A stretch of DNA of 64,000 nucleotides from DATGMS01 sp035303945 (GTDB lineage Bacteria > Bacteroidota > Bacteroidia > Cytophagales > Cyclobacteriaceae), in the NCBI GenBank assembly GCA_035303945.1, contig DATGQZ010000050.1, positions 1-64,000 on the forward strand, written 5' to 3'. Shown in pieces: positions 53,205 to 61,198 of the stretch; position 1 is the first letter of the stretch, and the number at the start of each line of letters is the position of its first letter. The notes under the pieces are model-generated. The model saw only the letters and a program-made list of their open reading frames with translations, was not told the origin of the DNA and did not search any database. The position numbers and the translations under genes are program-made.

Positions 53205-54233
53205 ATGATAGAAGTAATCAAATATCCCAGTGTTTTTGAGAGCAACAATCTTGAATTAAGAAATGTCGCGCGAGACCTTGTTTCAGGTCTAAAGATTTTT
53301 CACAATGATGTAGGGTATCTGGTGGGGGATCTGGCATTGTCAGAAGGAACTTCTCCTCATAGAAACATCAACAGCTCTCCCGATGAAGATGATTACAGGA
53401 TATTTTTACAGGCAGGATTGCTTCTAGCTACCCAGAAGCTGGGGAGCCCCATTACCGTTACTACTGGATTTCCTTTTTCCACCTTTCAGGTTTTTAAAGA
53501 AAAAGCTTATCAATTGTTGGAGAAGGAGCATCTGATCGAATTTGACACCCACACTTTTGGAGGCGGGGGCAAAAAGAAACTTGCGGTAGAAGTAGATAGA
53601 GCAGCTGTGTTGCCGGAAGTAGTAGGTTGTAGTATTGCGGTGCGTCAGCTAGAGCAAAATGCGGCACGAAACTTCTTTGTCATCAGTCTTGGCTACGGAA
53701 CCATGGAAGCCATTTTGAGCACTGAAGGGGGCTTGGTCCAACGCTCCAGCGTATCCACCTTCGGCTTGAGGTATGCCGTCAATGCCCTTACCAGAGAACT
53801 TCAAAAGGATTATTATCTGGACCTAAAGACGGAGCATCAAATTGATCAATATTTTAGTGATGGTACCATCTTCCTCAACAGAAAACGGCTTGATCTAAGA
53901 GAACTTAGGAAACAAGTTTTAACGCAATATTTCAGGGATGTTGTCTCCCCCTCTCTCAGGAAGGCTTTTACGGATACAGATTTTGCCAAAGCCGAAGATC
54001 TTTATCTTGCTGGGGGCGGTGCCAATTACGTGGATTTGGTAAACCTGATTAAGCAAGAGTTTGATGGTGTCCTCAACGTACACGTACCAGAAAATCCAGA
54101 GCAGCTGGCATCTATAGGCTACTGTTACAACAGTTTGGCTATGAATGGCGGTGCAAAAGACAAAGCAGTGGGTTTAGATTTAGGAAACAGCTCTACCATT
54201 TTGACAACATTTAAGCAAGAAAAGGGAATTTAA
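53205..54233 (+). CDS. Actin-like ATPase-fold protein, apparently circularly permuted
   Basis: The 342-residue protein resembles ParM/StbA-type bacterial actins, but the motifs are rotated. It begins with the part that normally follows the first hairpin (YPSV at 7-10, VGYLVGDLAL at 36-45), then TVTTGFPFSTF (84-94), a phosphate-2-like loop SLGYGTME (161-168), an adenosine motif LAGGGAN (268-274) and PENPEQLASIGY (295-306). The phosphate-1 motif GLDLGNSSTI, expected at the N-terminus, is at 323-332, close to the C-terminus. An upstream in-frame stop at 53157 excludes a missed N-terminal region. The first Asp of phosphate-2 is Ser161. A bactofilin gene follows after 3 nt. Filament formation is inference. 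Confidence 0.8.
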   Translation: MIEVIKYPSVFESNNLELRNVARDLVSGLKIFHNDVGYLVGDLALSEGTSPHRNINSSPDEDDYRIFLQAGLLLATQKLGSPITVTTGFPFSTFQVFKEKAYQLLEKEHLIEFDTHTFGGGGKKKLAVEVDRAAVLPEVVGCSIAVRQLEQNAARNFFVISLGYGTMEAILSTEGGLVQRSSVSTFGLRYAVNALTRELQKDYYLDLKTEHQIDQYFSDGTIFLNRKRLDLRELRKQVLTQYFRDVVSPSLRKAFTDTDFAKAEDLYLAGGGANYVDLVNLIKQEFDGVLNVHVPENPEQLASIGYCYNSLAMNGGAKDKAVGLDLGNSSTILTTFKQEKGI

Positions 54234-54236
54234 GCA

Positions 54237-54797
54237 ATGAAGTTTGGATCGAGCAAGAAAGACAATGATGTCACCCATGCACAGAAAGTGACGGTTCTGT
54301 CATTGGGCTTTGAGTTGACGGGGGATGTAATTTCAAAAAATGATATTCGAGCCGACGGTATATTACGAGGGCATATCCGTACCGACAAAAGGGTAGTGGT
54401 GGGTGAGAAGGCATCCATTACAGGCGATATCCTAGCAGATGAAATCAGTATAAGCGGAGAGGTGGTCGGCGATCTTTACATTAATGGAGAAACCACAATC
54501 CATGCTACTGCCAAAGTCTCCGGAAATATCATAACACACAAAATCACTATACAAACGGGGGCTGAAATCAATTCGTGTATCCGGACGGCTGACCCTGCAG
54601 CCATTCAAAAAGAAAAAGAAGGCCTTCATTTAATCGCTACGCCAAAGCTGGAGAAGAAATTCCCACCAACCCCCACGGAGCAGAAGCGACGGGAGGATCC
54701 AAATCCGGAACTTGTAGGGCGCGCCGTGCCAGAGGTTAAAAAAGCAAGAATAGAGGAGATCGTCCCGCCAGTGTCTACCAATTTTAGAAGCTGGTAA
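54237..54797 (+). CDS. Bactofilin, second copy, coupled to the actin-like gene
   Basis: The 186-residue protein has a short N-terminal tail with lysines, the bactofilin beta-helix at about 22-120 (VTVLSLGFELTGDVISKNDIRADGIL, then ITGDILADEISISGEVVGDLYINGET, VSGNIITHKITIQTGAEI), and a C-terminal tail of about 65 residues rich in Pro, Lys, Arg and Glu. The tail is longer than in the copy at 22118 and may recruit partners. The gene starts 3 nt after the actin-like gene and ends before a terminator that lies inside the end of the opposite gene, so these two genes form one operon. Bactofilins polymerise without nucleotide. Confidence 0.9.
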   Translation: MKFGSSKKDNDVTHAQKVTVLSLGFELTGDVISKNDIRADGILRGHIRTDKRVVVGEKASITGDILADEISISGEVVGDLYINGETTIHATAKVSGNIITHKITIQTGAEINSCIRTADPAAIQKEKEGLHLIATPKLEKKFPPTPTEQKRREDPNPELVGRAVPEVKKARIEEIVPPVSTNFRSW

Positions 54798-54805
54798 TAA
54801 TAAAA

Positions 54806-54838
54806 AGCCTGACCGTCAAACGGTCAGGCTATATTTTT
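54806..54838 (+). terminator. Terminator of the actin-bactofilin operon
   Basis: An 11-bp stem (54806-54816 and 54820-54830, loop CAA) is followed by ATATTTTTT. Its right arm lies within the last codons of the convergent reductase gene. Confidence 0.85.
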
Positions 54839-55739
54839 TCTGTTGCGCCATTATCTTAATACCCTCTCTAAAACTATGGGGAGCATAGCCCAGCTCTTTT
54901 ACTGCTTTGTCGATTATAAAACCGGTTTTTAGAGGTCGTTTGGCTGTTTGACTAAAATTGGTAGAGTCGGACCGCTTAATTTTAGTAGCATCTAAATGAA
55001 AGAAATGTGCTGTTTCTATCGCCATATCGTAAGGGGTAATGAAATCTTTCCCAGAGATATTATATACTCCGTTAGCACCTCTTTCTGCAATTAATATACA
55101 GCCTTCTGCGAGATCTTCTGCCAAGGTAGGCGTCCTAAACTGATCCGTCACCAAATTAAGCTCCTTCCCGTTCTCTAATGCATTTTTAACCCATAGTACA
55201 ATATTTGACCGCGACATATCATACGATATCCCATACACCAACGTTGTGCGCACTATAGCCCATTTGATCGATGACTGCTTAACGATATTCTCAGATTCTA
55301 ATTTGGTTAACCCGTAAAAGTTGATGGGGTTAGCCGAATCGGTTTCGCTATAGGGGCCACCTGCACCGTCAAAAACAAAATCCGTAGACAAGTGGATCAA
55401 ATGTGAACCCTGCTTCTCACAGGCCTTTACGATATACTTCACTGCCTCCACGTTTTGCTTCAAGCATGCATACCGATCGGTTTCGCATTGATCGACATTG
55501 GTCATCGAAGCACAATGTATAACGACCACTGGCTGATGTATAGCAAATACCTCCCTCACTCGGTGCTGGTCAGTGATATCTAGCTGGGTATAGGTATAGC
55601 CCTCCCATTCCTGCGGCAGTCGGCACTTACCCCGTCCAGTCGCCAAAATCCTAAACGAACCTCTTTCGATCAAACGCTCCACCAGCTTTTGTCCCAATAG
55701 GCCATTCGCTCCGGTAATTAATATAGTTGGTTTATTCAT
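54816..55739 (-). CDS. RmlD-like NAD(P)-dependent sugar-nucleotide reductase
   Basis: The 307-residue protein is an extended short-chain dehydrogenase with the N-terminal GANGLLGQKL nucleotide loop, VVVIHCASMTNVDQCE, HLSTDFVFDGAGGPYSE and the catalytic Y142xxxK146 in YGLTK. The pattern is that of dTDP-4-dehydrorhamnose reductase (RmlD). No other rhamnose pathway genes are near, so the substrate is uncertain. The gene overlaps the cyclophilin gene by 8 nt and is the last of the minus-strand run that begins near holB. Confidence 0.85.
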   Translation of the reverse strand: MNKPTILITGANGLLGQKLVERLIERGSFRILATGRGKCRLPQEWEGYTYTQLDITDQHRVREVFAIHQPVVVIHCASMTNVDQCETDRYACLKQNVEAVKYIVKACEKQGSHLIHLSTDFVFDGAGGPYSETDSANPINFYGLTKLESENIVKQSSIKWAIVRTTLVYGISYDMSRSNIVLWVKNALENGKELNLVTDQFRTPTLAEDLAEGCILIAERGANGVYNISGKDFITPYDMAIETAHFFHLDATKIKRSDSTNFSQTAKRPLKTGFIIDKAVKELGYAPHSFREGIKIMAQQKKYSLTV

Positions 55740-56577
55740 TGTCTATAGGATAAATGTATCCAAATTCCTTTTCAATCTCCTTCTTCATCTTCTCCTCCAC
55801 AGTTACCTTCATCAATACAGGATCTAAGGGTACATCTTGACTTGTAGTCTCCACTGCGGCTATCTTCTCTACCACCTCCATTCCTTGAATGATTTTGCCG
55901 AATACGGTATACTCATCATCCAAATGGGGCGTGCCGCCAATAGTGGTATATGCACTTAATTGCTCCGGGCGCATTGCCTTCTGAAAGGATGTACTAAAGA
56001 AAGCCTCCATGTCCCTCCTGTTATCCAACATCAGCTTATTCATCCCCTTAAAATCACCCTCTTGGTAAAGCCGAGTATATTCATCCATAAGGCTTTTGTG
56101 GCTTACCACTTGTACATATTTCATAAATGCCTCCTGAAGCTTTCGCATATCGGTAGTGAGCTCCAGTTCCTTGTATACAACTCCCTGAACAATATAAAAC
56201 TGCGAACCACTGGATCTTTTTTGCGGATTTATGCCATCTCCTTGCCTCGCAGCAGCGATACTTCCCCTTTCATGAATGTATTTCTCGTTAAATTCTGCAG
56301 GAAGAGTATACCATTCTTCTGGAGGTATGCCCTCTTTCGTAAACACATCCCCGCCTTGGATCATAAAATCCCGAATAACCCTATGAAATGTGGTAGAGTC
56401 AAACCGCTGGTCTTCTACCAGCCGGATAAAGTTTTCCTTATGCGCAGGTGTCTCATCGTATAAAATCGCATACATGTCCCCGAAGCGCGTTTCGATCTTA
56501 ATTAGGTGATCTTTCTCTGAAGAGCAGGCAAAAAAAATGCCCAGCATTGAGATCAATAAAAAAGGCCCTAGCTTCAT
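55732..56577 (-). CDS. Cyclophilin-type peptidyl-prolyl isomerase lipoprotein with insertion
   Basis: The 281-residue protein has a signal peptide with lipobox cysteine at position 18. The cyclophilin core is split: the first part (about 25-120) includes IKIETRFGDMYAILYDE, FDSTTFHRVIRDFMIQGGD and GSQFYIVQG, and the second (about 210-260) has YTVFGKIIQGMEVVEKIA. In between an insertion of about 80 mostly helical, charged residues separates the halves. The isomerase residues R (FHRV) and Q (MIQGGD, SQFYI) are present, so it may be active in the periplasm. It overlaps hemC by 4 nt and the reductase gene by 8 nt. Confidence 0.9.
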   Translation of the reverse strand: MKLGPFLLISMLGIFFACSSEKDHLIKIETRFGDMYAILYDETPAHKENFIRLVEDQRFDSTTFHRVIRDFMIQGGDVFTKEGIPPEEWYTLPAEFNEKYIHERGSIAAARQGDGINPQKRSSGSQFYIVQGVVYKELELTTDMRKLQEAFMKYVQVVSHKSLMDEYTRLYQEGDFKGMNKLMLDNRRDMEAFFSTSFQKAMRPEQLSAYTTIGGTPHLDDEYTVFGKIIQGMEVVEKIAAVETTSQDVPLDPVLMKVTVEEKMKKEIEKEFGYIYPIDNE

Positions 56578-57509
56578 CTTTTTAACGTATTCTGGATATC
56601 TTCTAATATTTTATCGCCCCCTAAACTTAGAATACTATGGGCAAGTTGTTGTCCCAATTCCACAGCTTTGAAAACAGAGCCACGAACGGCATTGGAAATG
56701 CGTTCGCGGCCATCTAAGGCCACAATACCCCCCTGAAGCTCCAACTGATCACCATCTACTGTAGCCAATGCAAAAACTGGAATACTACATCCACCTTCCA
56801 GCACCCGGAGATAACTTCTTTCTGCTGCTAGCCTATAGCCGGTGTCGACGTGATGAGCTGCTTCTATTACTAATTGACGAATAGTTGGATCTAGACTCAC
56901 GTGAGACTCAACTGCAATACTACCCTGACCCACTGCTGGGGTGAATTTTTCTAGAGGAAGTTCGTGACGAATCAGGTGATCATACTCCATCCTATGGGCG
57001 CCAGCATATGCCAGCAAGAGTGCATTGCATACGCCGCTTTCCATTTTTGCGATGCGCGTCTGTAGATTGCCTCTTACCTCAACGGTTTTGATGTGTGGGT
57101 AGAAGTGTTTTAAAGTAGCCACCCGTCTTGATGCAGAGGTGCCTAGTATAAGAGGTACCTCCGGATTTTCGTAATCGATGTGCTTGTCATGACTTAATAT
57201 GATATCGTTGACTTTTTCTCTCTCGGTAAAAGCTATTAGCTCAAATCCATCGGGCAGGACGGACTGCATGTCCTTAGCGCTATGTACAGCAATGTCAATC
57301 GTGCCTGCATCTAACTGCTCTTCTATTTCCTCTGTAAATACCCCTTTGCTCCCGATTTTAGATATAGATACATCCAGAATTTGATCCCCTTTAGTCTCTA
57401 TAGGAACAATTTCACTTTCAACTCCTTTTAACTTCAAAAGCCCAGCCACATAATTAGCCTGATAAAGGGCCAACTTACTTCCACGGGTACCAATTCTAAT
57501 ACGCTTCAT
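56574..57509 (-). CDS. hemC: Porphobilinogen deaminase (hydroxymethylbilane synthase)
   Basis: This 311-residue protein matches HemC: RIGTRGSKLALYQA at the N-terminus, IDIAVHSAKDMQSV with the catalytic Asp near 80, LGTSASRRVATL, VRGNLQTRI and LEGGCSIPV, where C241 binds the dipyrromethane cofactor. It joins four porphobilinogens into hydroxymethylbilane, which is the substrate of the HemD encoded at 35961. The gene shares one base with the rimK stop and four with the start of the cyclophilin gene, so it is translationally coupled on both sides. Confidence 0.96.
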   Translation of the reverse strand: MKRIRIGTRGSKLALYQANYVAGLLKLKGVESEIVPIETKGDQILDVSISKIGSKGVFTEEIEEQLDAGTIDIAVHSAKDMQSVLPDGFELIAFTEREKVNDIILSHDKHIDYENPEVPLILGTSASRRVATLKHFYPHIKTVEVRGNLQTRIAKMESGVCNALLLAYAGAHRMEYDHLIRHELPLEKFTPAVGQGSIAVESHVSLDPTIRQLVIEAAHHVDTGYRLAAERSYLRVLEGGCSIPVFALATVDGDQLELQGGIVALDGRERISNAVRGSVFKAVELGQQLAHSILSLGGDKILEDIQNTLKR

Positions 57510-58417
57510 TATTCCTTTATTTTTCTCTTAGCGGATTTCTTCATTACAGAATCCTCTATATATTCTACTATTTTGGCGGCGATATTAATACCAGTCGCTT
57601 TTTCTATGCCTTCCAATCCTGGGGAACTATTGACCTCAAGGATCAGCGGCCCCCTGTCCGACTGCAGCATGTCCACCCCTGCTATATCAAGCCCAAGGGC
57701 TTTGGCTGCGTTCAGGGCAGCGTTTTTTTCTGAGCGGCTCAACTTTATCAACTCAGCTTTTCCTCCACGGTGAAGATTAGATCGAAACTCACCTTCTGCA
57801 CCTTGTCGCTTCATCGCTCCCACCACCTTACCATTAACAATAAATGCACGGATGTCTGCCCCCCTTGCTTCTTTGATAAACTCCTGCACGATAATTCTGG
57901 CCTTTAATCCATGAAAGGCTTCTATTACTGACTGCCCCGCCTTTTTGGTTTCCGCCAACACCACGCCTAAGCCCTGAGTGCCTTCCAGCAACTTGATGAT
58001 AAGAGGGGCTCCTCCGACATGTTCCACAAGCTGCTTCTCCCCACCTTTGGAAAAATTGGTGAATGCGGTTTTTGGCATTCCCAAGCCTTCTCTGGAAAGG
58101 ATCTGAAGACAGCGCAGTTTATCCCTGCTCCGTACGATGGCTTGGGATTCTATGGCAGAGAATACACCCATCAGTTCAAACTGCCGGACTACAGCAGTCC
58201 CATAAAAAGTAACAGATGCGCCAATTCTGGGAATAATTGCATCTATATCGATCAGCTTTTCGCCTTTATAAATAATGGAAGGGCCCTCCTGCTCAATGAT
58301 TAGATCACAAAGTGAATGATCTACTACTAGGGCCTCATGTCCCCTTTCTTCAATGGTTTTATTCAACCGTTTGGTCGAATACAGGGAAGGGTTTCTGGAT
58401 AAAATCGCGATTTTCAT
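57509..58417 (-). CDS. rimK: RimK-family ATP-grasp ligase
   Basis: The 302-residue protein starts at ATG 58417 with MKIAILSRN. The ATP-grasp domain (about 105-290) has PLIIKLLEGTQGLGVVLAE, IVQEFIKEARGADIRAFIVNGKVVGAMKRQ, and LDIAGVDMLQSDRGPLILEVNSSPGLEGIEKATG with the metal-binding Glu and Asn. RimK adds glutamate residues to the C-terminus of ribosomal protein S6, and relatives make other peptide-like bonds. A gene for a RimK-associated zinc/aspartic-type protease lies 7 nt upstream, and hemC overlaps its stop by one base. Confidence 0.93.
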   Translation of the reverse strand: MKIAILSRNPSLYSTKRLNKTIEERGHEALVVDHSLCDLIIEQEGPSIIYKGEKLIDIDAIIPRIGASVTFYGTAVVRQFELMGVFSAIESQAIVRSRDKLRCLQILSREGLGMPKTAFTNFSKGGEKQLVEHVGGAPLIIKLLEGTQGLGVVLAETKKAGQSVIEAFHGLKARIIVQEFIKEARGADIRAFIVNGKVVGAMKRQGAEGEFRSNLHRGGKAELIKLSRSEKNAALNAAKALGLDIAGVDMLQSDRGPLILEVNSSPGLEGIEKATGINIAAKIVEYIEDSVMKKSAKRKIKE

Positions 58418-58424
58418 AGAAGTC

Positions 58425-58850
58425 TTATTGGCGTGACAGATGGACTTTATCCACATCAATCAAGAAACGGCCTTTGAGAGCTTTCCTGCCCAAAAGAATG
58501 GGGTTTTTCATTTTCGACCTTTCGGATAGGGTGAATTCAGCATCGTACTCTTGGCCAAAAATACGGATCTTTGTGCTCACTTTATACCGTATTTCTACAT
58601 GCCCAAAGGAATTTTTCACTTTCTTTTGTGCAAAATGCTCTGTCGTGATCAGCTGATGCTTGTAGTGCTTATGAGAGGGTGCCAAAACAATAAACTCCAA
58701 AACCTCCTTCCCCCCAATCATCTTAACCTGGGCATATTCACAATGGATGGCGCTGGTATATGCCCCCGTATCGATTTTAGCGGTAATGTTTTTTAACCCC
58801 CACTCTTCCAAAGTTATCTTTTCCTTTCTGCCGATAATCTGTTTCATCAT
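58425..58850 (-). CDS. RimK-associated ATP-dependent zinc protease family protein
   Basis: The 141-residue protein has the retropepsin-like fold of the family PF05618: AKIDTGAYTSAIH, with Asp near 27, VEIRYKVSTKIRIFGQEYDAEFTLSERSKMKNPILLGRKAL and FLIDVDK. It is commonly fused to or next to RimK, which fits its place here 7 nt before rimK. The name zinc protease comes from one early report; the fold suggests aspartic-protease-like chemistry. The start was set at ATG 58850, overlapping the holB stop as ATGA. Confidence 0.88.
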   Translation of the reverse strand: MMKQIIGRKEKITLEEWGLKNITAKIDTGAYTSAIHCEYAQVKMIGGKEVLEFIVLAPSHKHYKHQLITTEHFAQKKVKNSFGHVEIRYKVSTKIRIFGQEYDAEFTLSERSKMKNPILLGRKALKGRFLIDVDKVHLSRQ

Positions 58851-59983
58851 CAACCTTTTTTTCTAATTATTCTGGCCGCATTAAAAGAGACATCAGCAAA
58901 AAGAATTTTGACATTGGCGTTTCGCTCTAAGTGATAATGCGAATCATTGAGCAGCCTATACAGGGCAATTAACTTTTCTTCGGTAAGCACGTTCTTGCCA
59001 AAATCCTCTATAAATTTCCTGTCAGAAGCAGCCGTACGCATAAGCTGATCCAGCTGACTCTTTTTTAATAAGCTTTCCCGAAGAATATTTAATCCTGTGA
59101 TGAATAGAACTTTTTGGGATCCTTTATCCTGCGCCGAAAAGGCCTCTGCTTGAGAAACGATCGCATTGACATCAAGGTTGTAGCAAATCCTCATCCAATC
59201 CCTAAACTTAGCGGTGTTTTCATCCACTACCTGATCTACAAGCCGATAAGCTTCCCTCATACTTCCATCGGCCAATGGGGCAATCTGCATCGCAGCCTCA
59301 GCTCCGCAAAATCCTTCACCCGATAGGTGTTCACGGATTTCATTATCCGTAAATCCCCTGATTAAAATCTTCTGCGTACGCGAAAGAATGGTATTTAAGA
59401 GCATGTCCGGCTGATTGGCAACCAATAAGAATAGAGTTTTTCCGGGCGGTTCTTCCAACACCTTCAAAAGCGCATTGGCTGCCGTTATATGCAAGAGTTC
59501 CGGCCACCAAATAAGAATAATCTTATGCCCCCCCTCAAAAGACTTCAAAGAAACGGTTTGTATTATTTTCTTTGCAGCCGCTTTTGAAATATTGAGCTGT
59601 TTGGTAAAAGCATTATGTGCCACCCAGTCTTGAAGGTTGCCGTAGCCCCTATCCAAAACAAATCTCCGCCATGATGTAAGAATATCAACCGCCTTATCGT
59701 CCTCTTTTTCATCGTCTTTTCCTGACCCTGGAACCGGAAAAGTAAAATTAAGGTCGGGATGAACCAATTTTGCCATTTTCTGGCAGGAATCACAGCTGCC
59801 ACAGGAATCGTGTGTGCCACGGTTTTTACAGCACAGGTAAGTCGCCAAGGCCAAGGCCATCTTCAGATTCGCCGATCCTTCAGGACCATGTAACAGAAGC
59901 GCATGCGCCAGATGGTTGGCATTAACAGCTGTAACCAATTTATCCTTGATTTCATCTAACCCAGGAATAGAAGAAAATAACAT
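58850..59983 (-). CDS. holB: DNA polymerase III delta-prime subunit
   Basis: The 377-residue protein is a clamp-loader AAA+ subunit. Around 33-40 it reads GPEGSANL, a degenerate P loop lacking the lysine, as expected for the non-ATP-binding delta-prime subunit. A zinc-binding cluster C52, C61, C64, C67 follows, then HPDLNFTFP, and LLKVLEEPPGKTLFLLV with the SRC-like position reading SRTQ. The C-terminal collar region is helical. It helps load the sliding clamp. The gene overlaps the protease gene start and lies 9 nt after the GlmU-like gene. Confidence 0.91.
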   Translation of the reverse strand: MLFSSIPGLDEIKDKLVTAVNANHLAHALLLHGPEGSANLKMALALATYLCCKNRGTHDSCGSCDSCQKMAKLVHPDLNFTFPVPGSGKDDEKEDDKAVDILTSWRRFVLDRGYGNLQDWVAHNAFTKQLNISKAAAKKIIQTVSLKSFEGGHKIILIWWPELLHITAANALLKVLEEPPGKTLFLLVANQPDMLLNTILSRTQKILIRGFTDNEIREHLSGEGFCGAEAAMQIAPLADGSMREAYRLVDQVVDENTAKFRDWMRICYNLDVNAIVSQAEAFSAQDKGSQKVLFITGLNILRESLLKKSQLDQLMRTAASDRKFIEDFGKNVLTEEKLIALYRLLNDSHYHLERNANVKILFADVSFNAARIIRKKG

Positions 59984-59992
59984 AGCTTAACA

Positions 59993-61192
59993 TTAAACAT
60001 CCTTATCCCAGATCCTATAGGCTCGGGTCAGGTTAAATACTTTTTGATAGATCCGACCTTCTGCTTCATCAAACCGAAGTCCTCTACGTTCCATCACCTT
60101 GCTGGCAGTTTCCTCAAACTTTTTGTAATTGTGGGTGCTGAAGCCCATTGCTCCGCCCCAAGCAAAAGAGGTAATAAAATTTCTTGGGTAGCCGGCACCA
60201 TAAATATTGGCCGCCACGCCTACTACGGTACCCGTGTTAAACATCGTATTGATCCCACACTTGGAGTGATCGCCCATCATCAGTCCGCAAAACTGCAGAC
60301 CAGTGTCGACATAGGAACCTCTAATATAATCCCACAGCTTCACAGAAGCATAGTTGTTTTTCAGGTTCGAAATATTGGAATCTGCTCCAAAATTACACCA
60401 TTCCCCTATCACACTGTTTCCCATAAAGCCATCATGCCCTTTATTACTGTAGCCGAAAATGACACTGTTGGAAATCTCCCCTCCTACCTTTGAATAAGGA
60501 CCGACGGTCGTATCTCCTCTCATTTTGCCGCCCATATTGACTGTGGCTCCTTCACAAAGTGCAAATGGCCCTCGAATCAACGCACCCTCCTCGACACGTG
60601 CATTTTTGCCAATGTAAATCGGACCATTTTCAGCGTTGAGTACGGAAGCGCGAATGTGAGCACCTTCCTCTACAAAGATATTTTCCTCATTGTAGCAAAT
60701 GGTTGCTGGATCGTTCACACCTTGAGACCATCTGCCAGCTGTAATCAATTCAAAATCCTTTTTGAGTTCTGCAGCATTAAATTGAAAAATATGCCAGCTC
60801 TTTTGGATCAACGTTGCATTATCATGATATACAACCGCCTCCTGCTCTCTGGCAAATTCTATGGAAAAGTTCGAAGGATCCTGCATCCGGAGTGCCAACA
60901 AGGTACTGTCACTCCAAAGCGCTTGACCCAACGCTAAATTGTTAATAGCAGCCAATACGGCGGGATTCGGGCATAGCGCTCCATTTATGAACAACGCCAT
61001 TCCCTGCCCATGTGGGAATTTTTCTCTCAGGTACTCCTGCGTAAAAAAGCCGACCTTCTTCTGGAGATACTTCTCCCATTTTTCACTGATCTTAAGAATG
61101 CCGACGCGAATGTCTCCCACTGGGCGGGTAAAAGTAAAGGGAAGAAGATGTCCCCGTATGGCGGGATCATCGAATAGTATTACCTGATGCAT
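59993..61192 (-). CDS. GlmU-like protein with left-handed beta-helix
   Basis: The 399-residue protein has an N-terminal region (1-170) related to sugar nucleotidyltransferases but lacking the GxGTRM-type signature, starting VILFDDPAIRGHLLPFTFTRPVGDIRVGI. A C-terminal hexapeptide-repeat beta-helix (about 175-370) follows, with YIGKNARVEEGALIRGPFALCEGATVNMGGKMRGDTTVG and FGADSNISNLKNNYASVKLW. This combination is the alternative bacterial GlmU-like family found in Bacteroidota. A UDP-GlcNAc-related role in the envelope is possible, but the activity is unproven here. It lies between rpmE2 and holB. Confidence 0.85.
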   Translation of the reverse strand: MHQVILFDDPAIRGHLLPFTFTRPVGDIRVGILKISEKWEKYLQKKVGFFTQEYLREKFPHGQGMALFINGALCPNPAVLAAINNLALGQALWSDSTLLALRMQDPSNFSIEFAREQEAVVYHDNATLIQKSWHIFQFNAAELKKDFELITAGRWSQGVNDPATICYNEENIFVEEGAHIRASVLNAENGPIYIGKNARVEEGALIRGPFALCEGATVNMGGKMRGDTTVGPYSKVGGEISNSVIFGYSNKGHDGFMGNSVIGEWCNFGADSNISNLKNNYASVKLWDYIRGSYVDTGLQFCGLMMGDHSKCGINTMFNTGTVVGVAANIYGAGYPRNFITSFAWGGAMGFSTHNYKKFEETASKVMERRGLRFDEAEGRIYQKVFNLTRAYRIWDKDV

Positions 61193-61198
61193 ATTTAC

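Noticed and set aside
55960..56463. 167-codon plus-strand frame inside the cyclophilin gene
   Set aside because: Antisense of a conserved gene, no recognisable domain and no promoter.
60044..60493. 149-codon plus-strand frame opposite the GlmU-like gene
   Set aside because: Antisense of the beta-helix region, whose repeats create open frames by chance.
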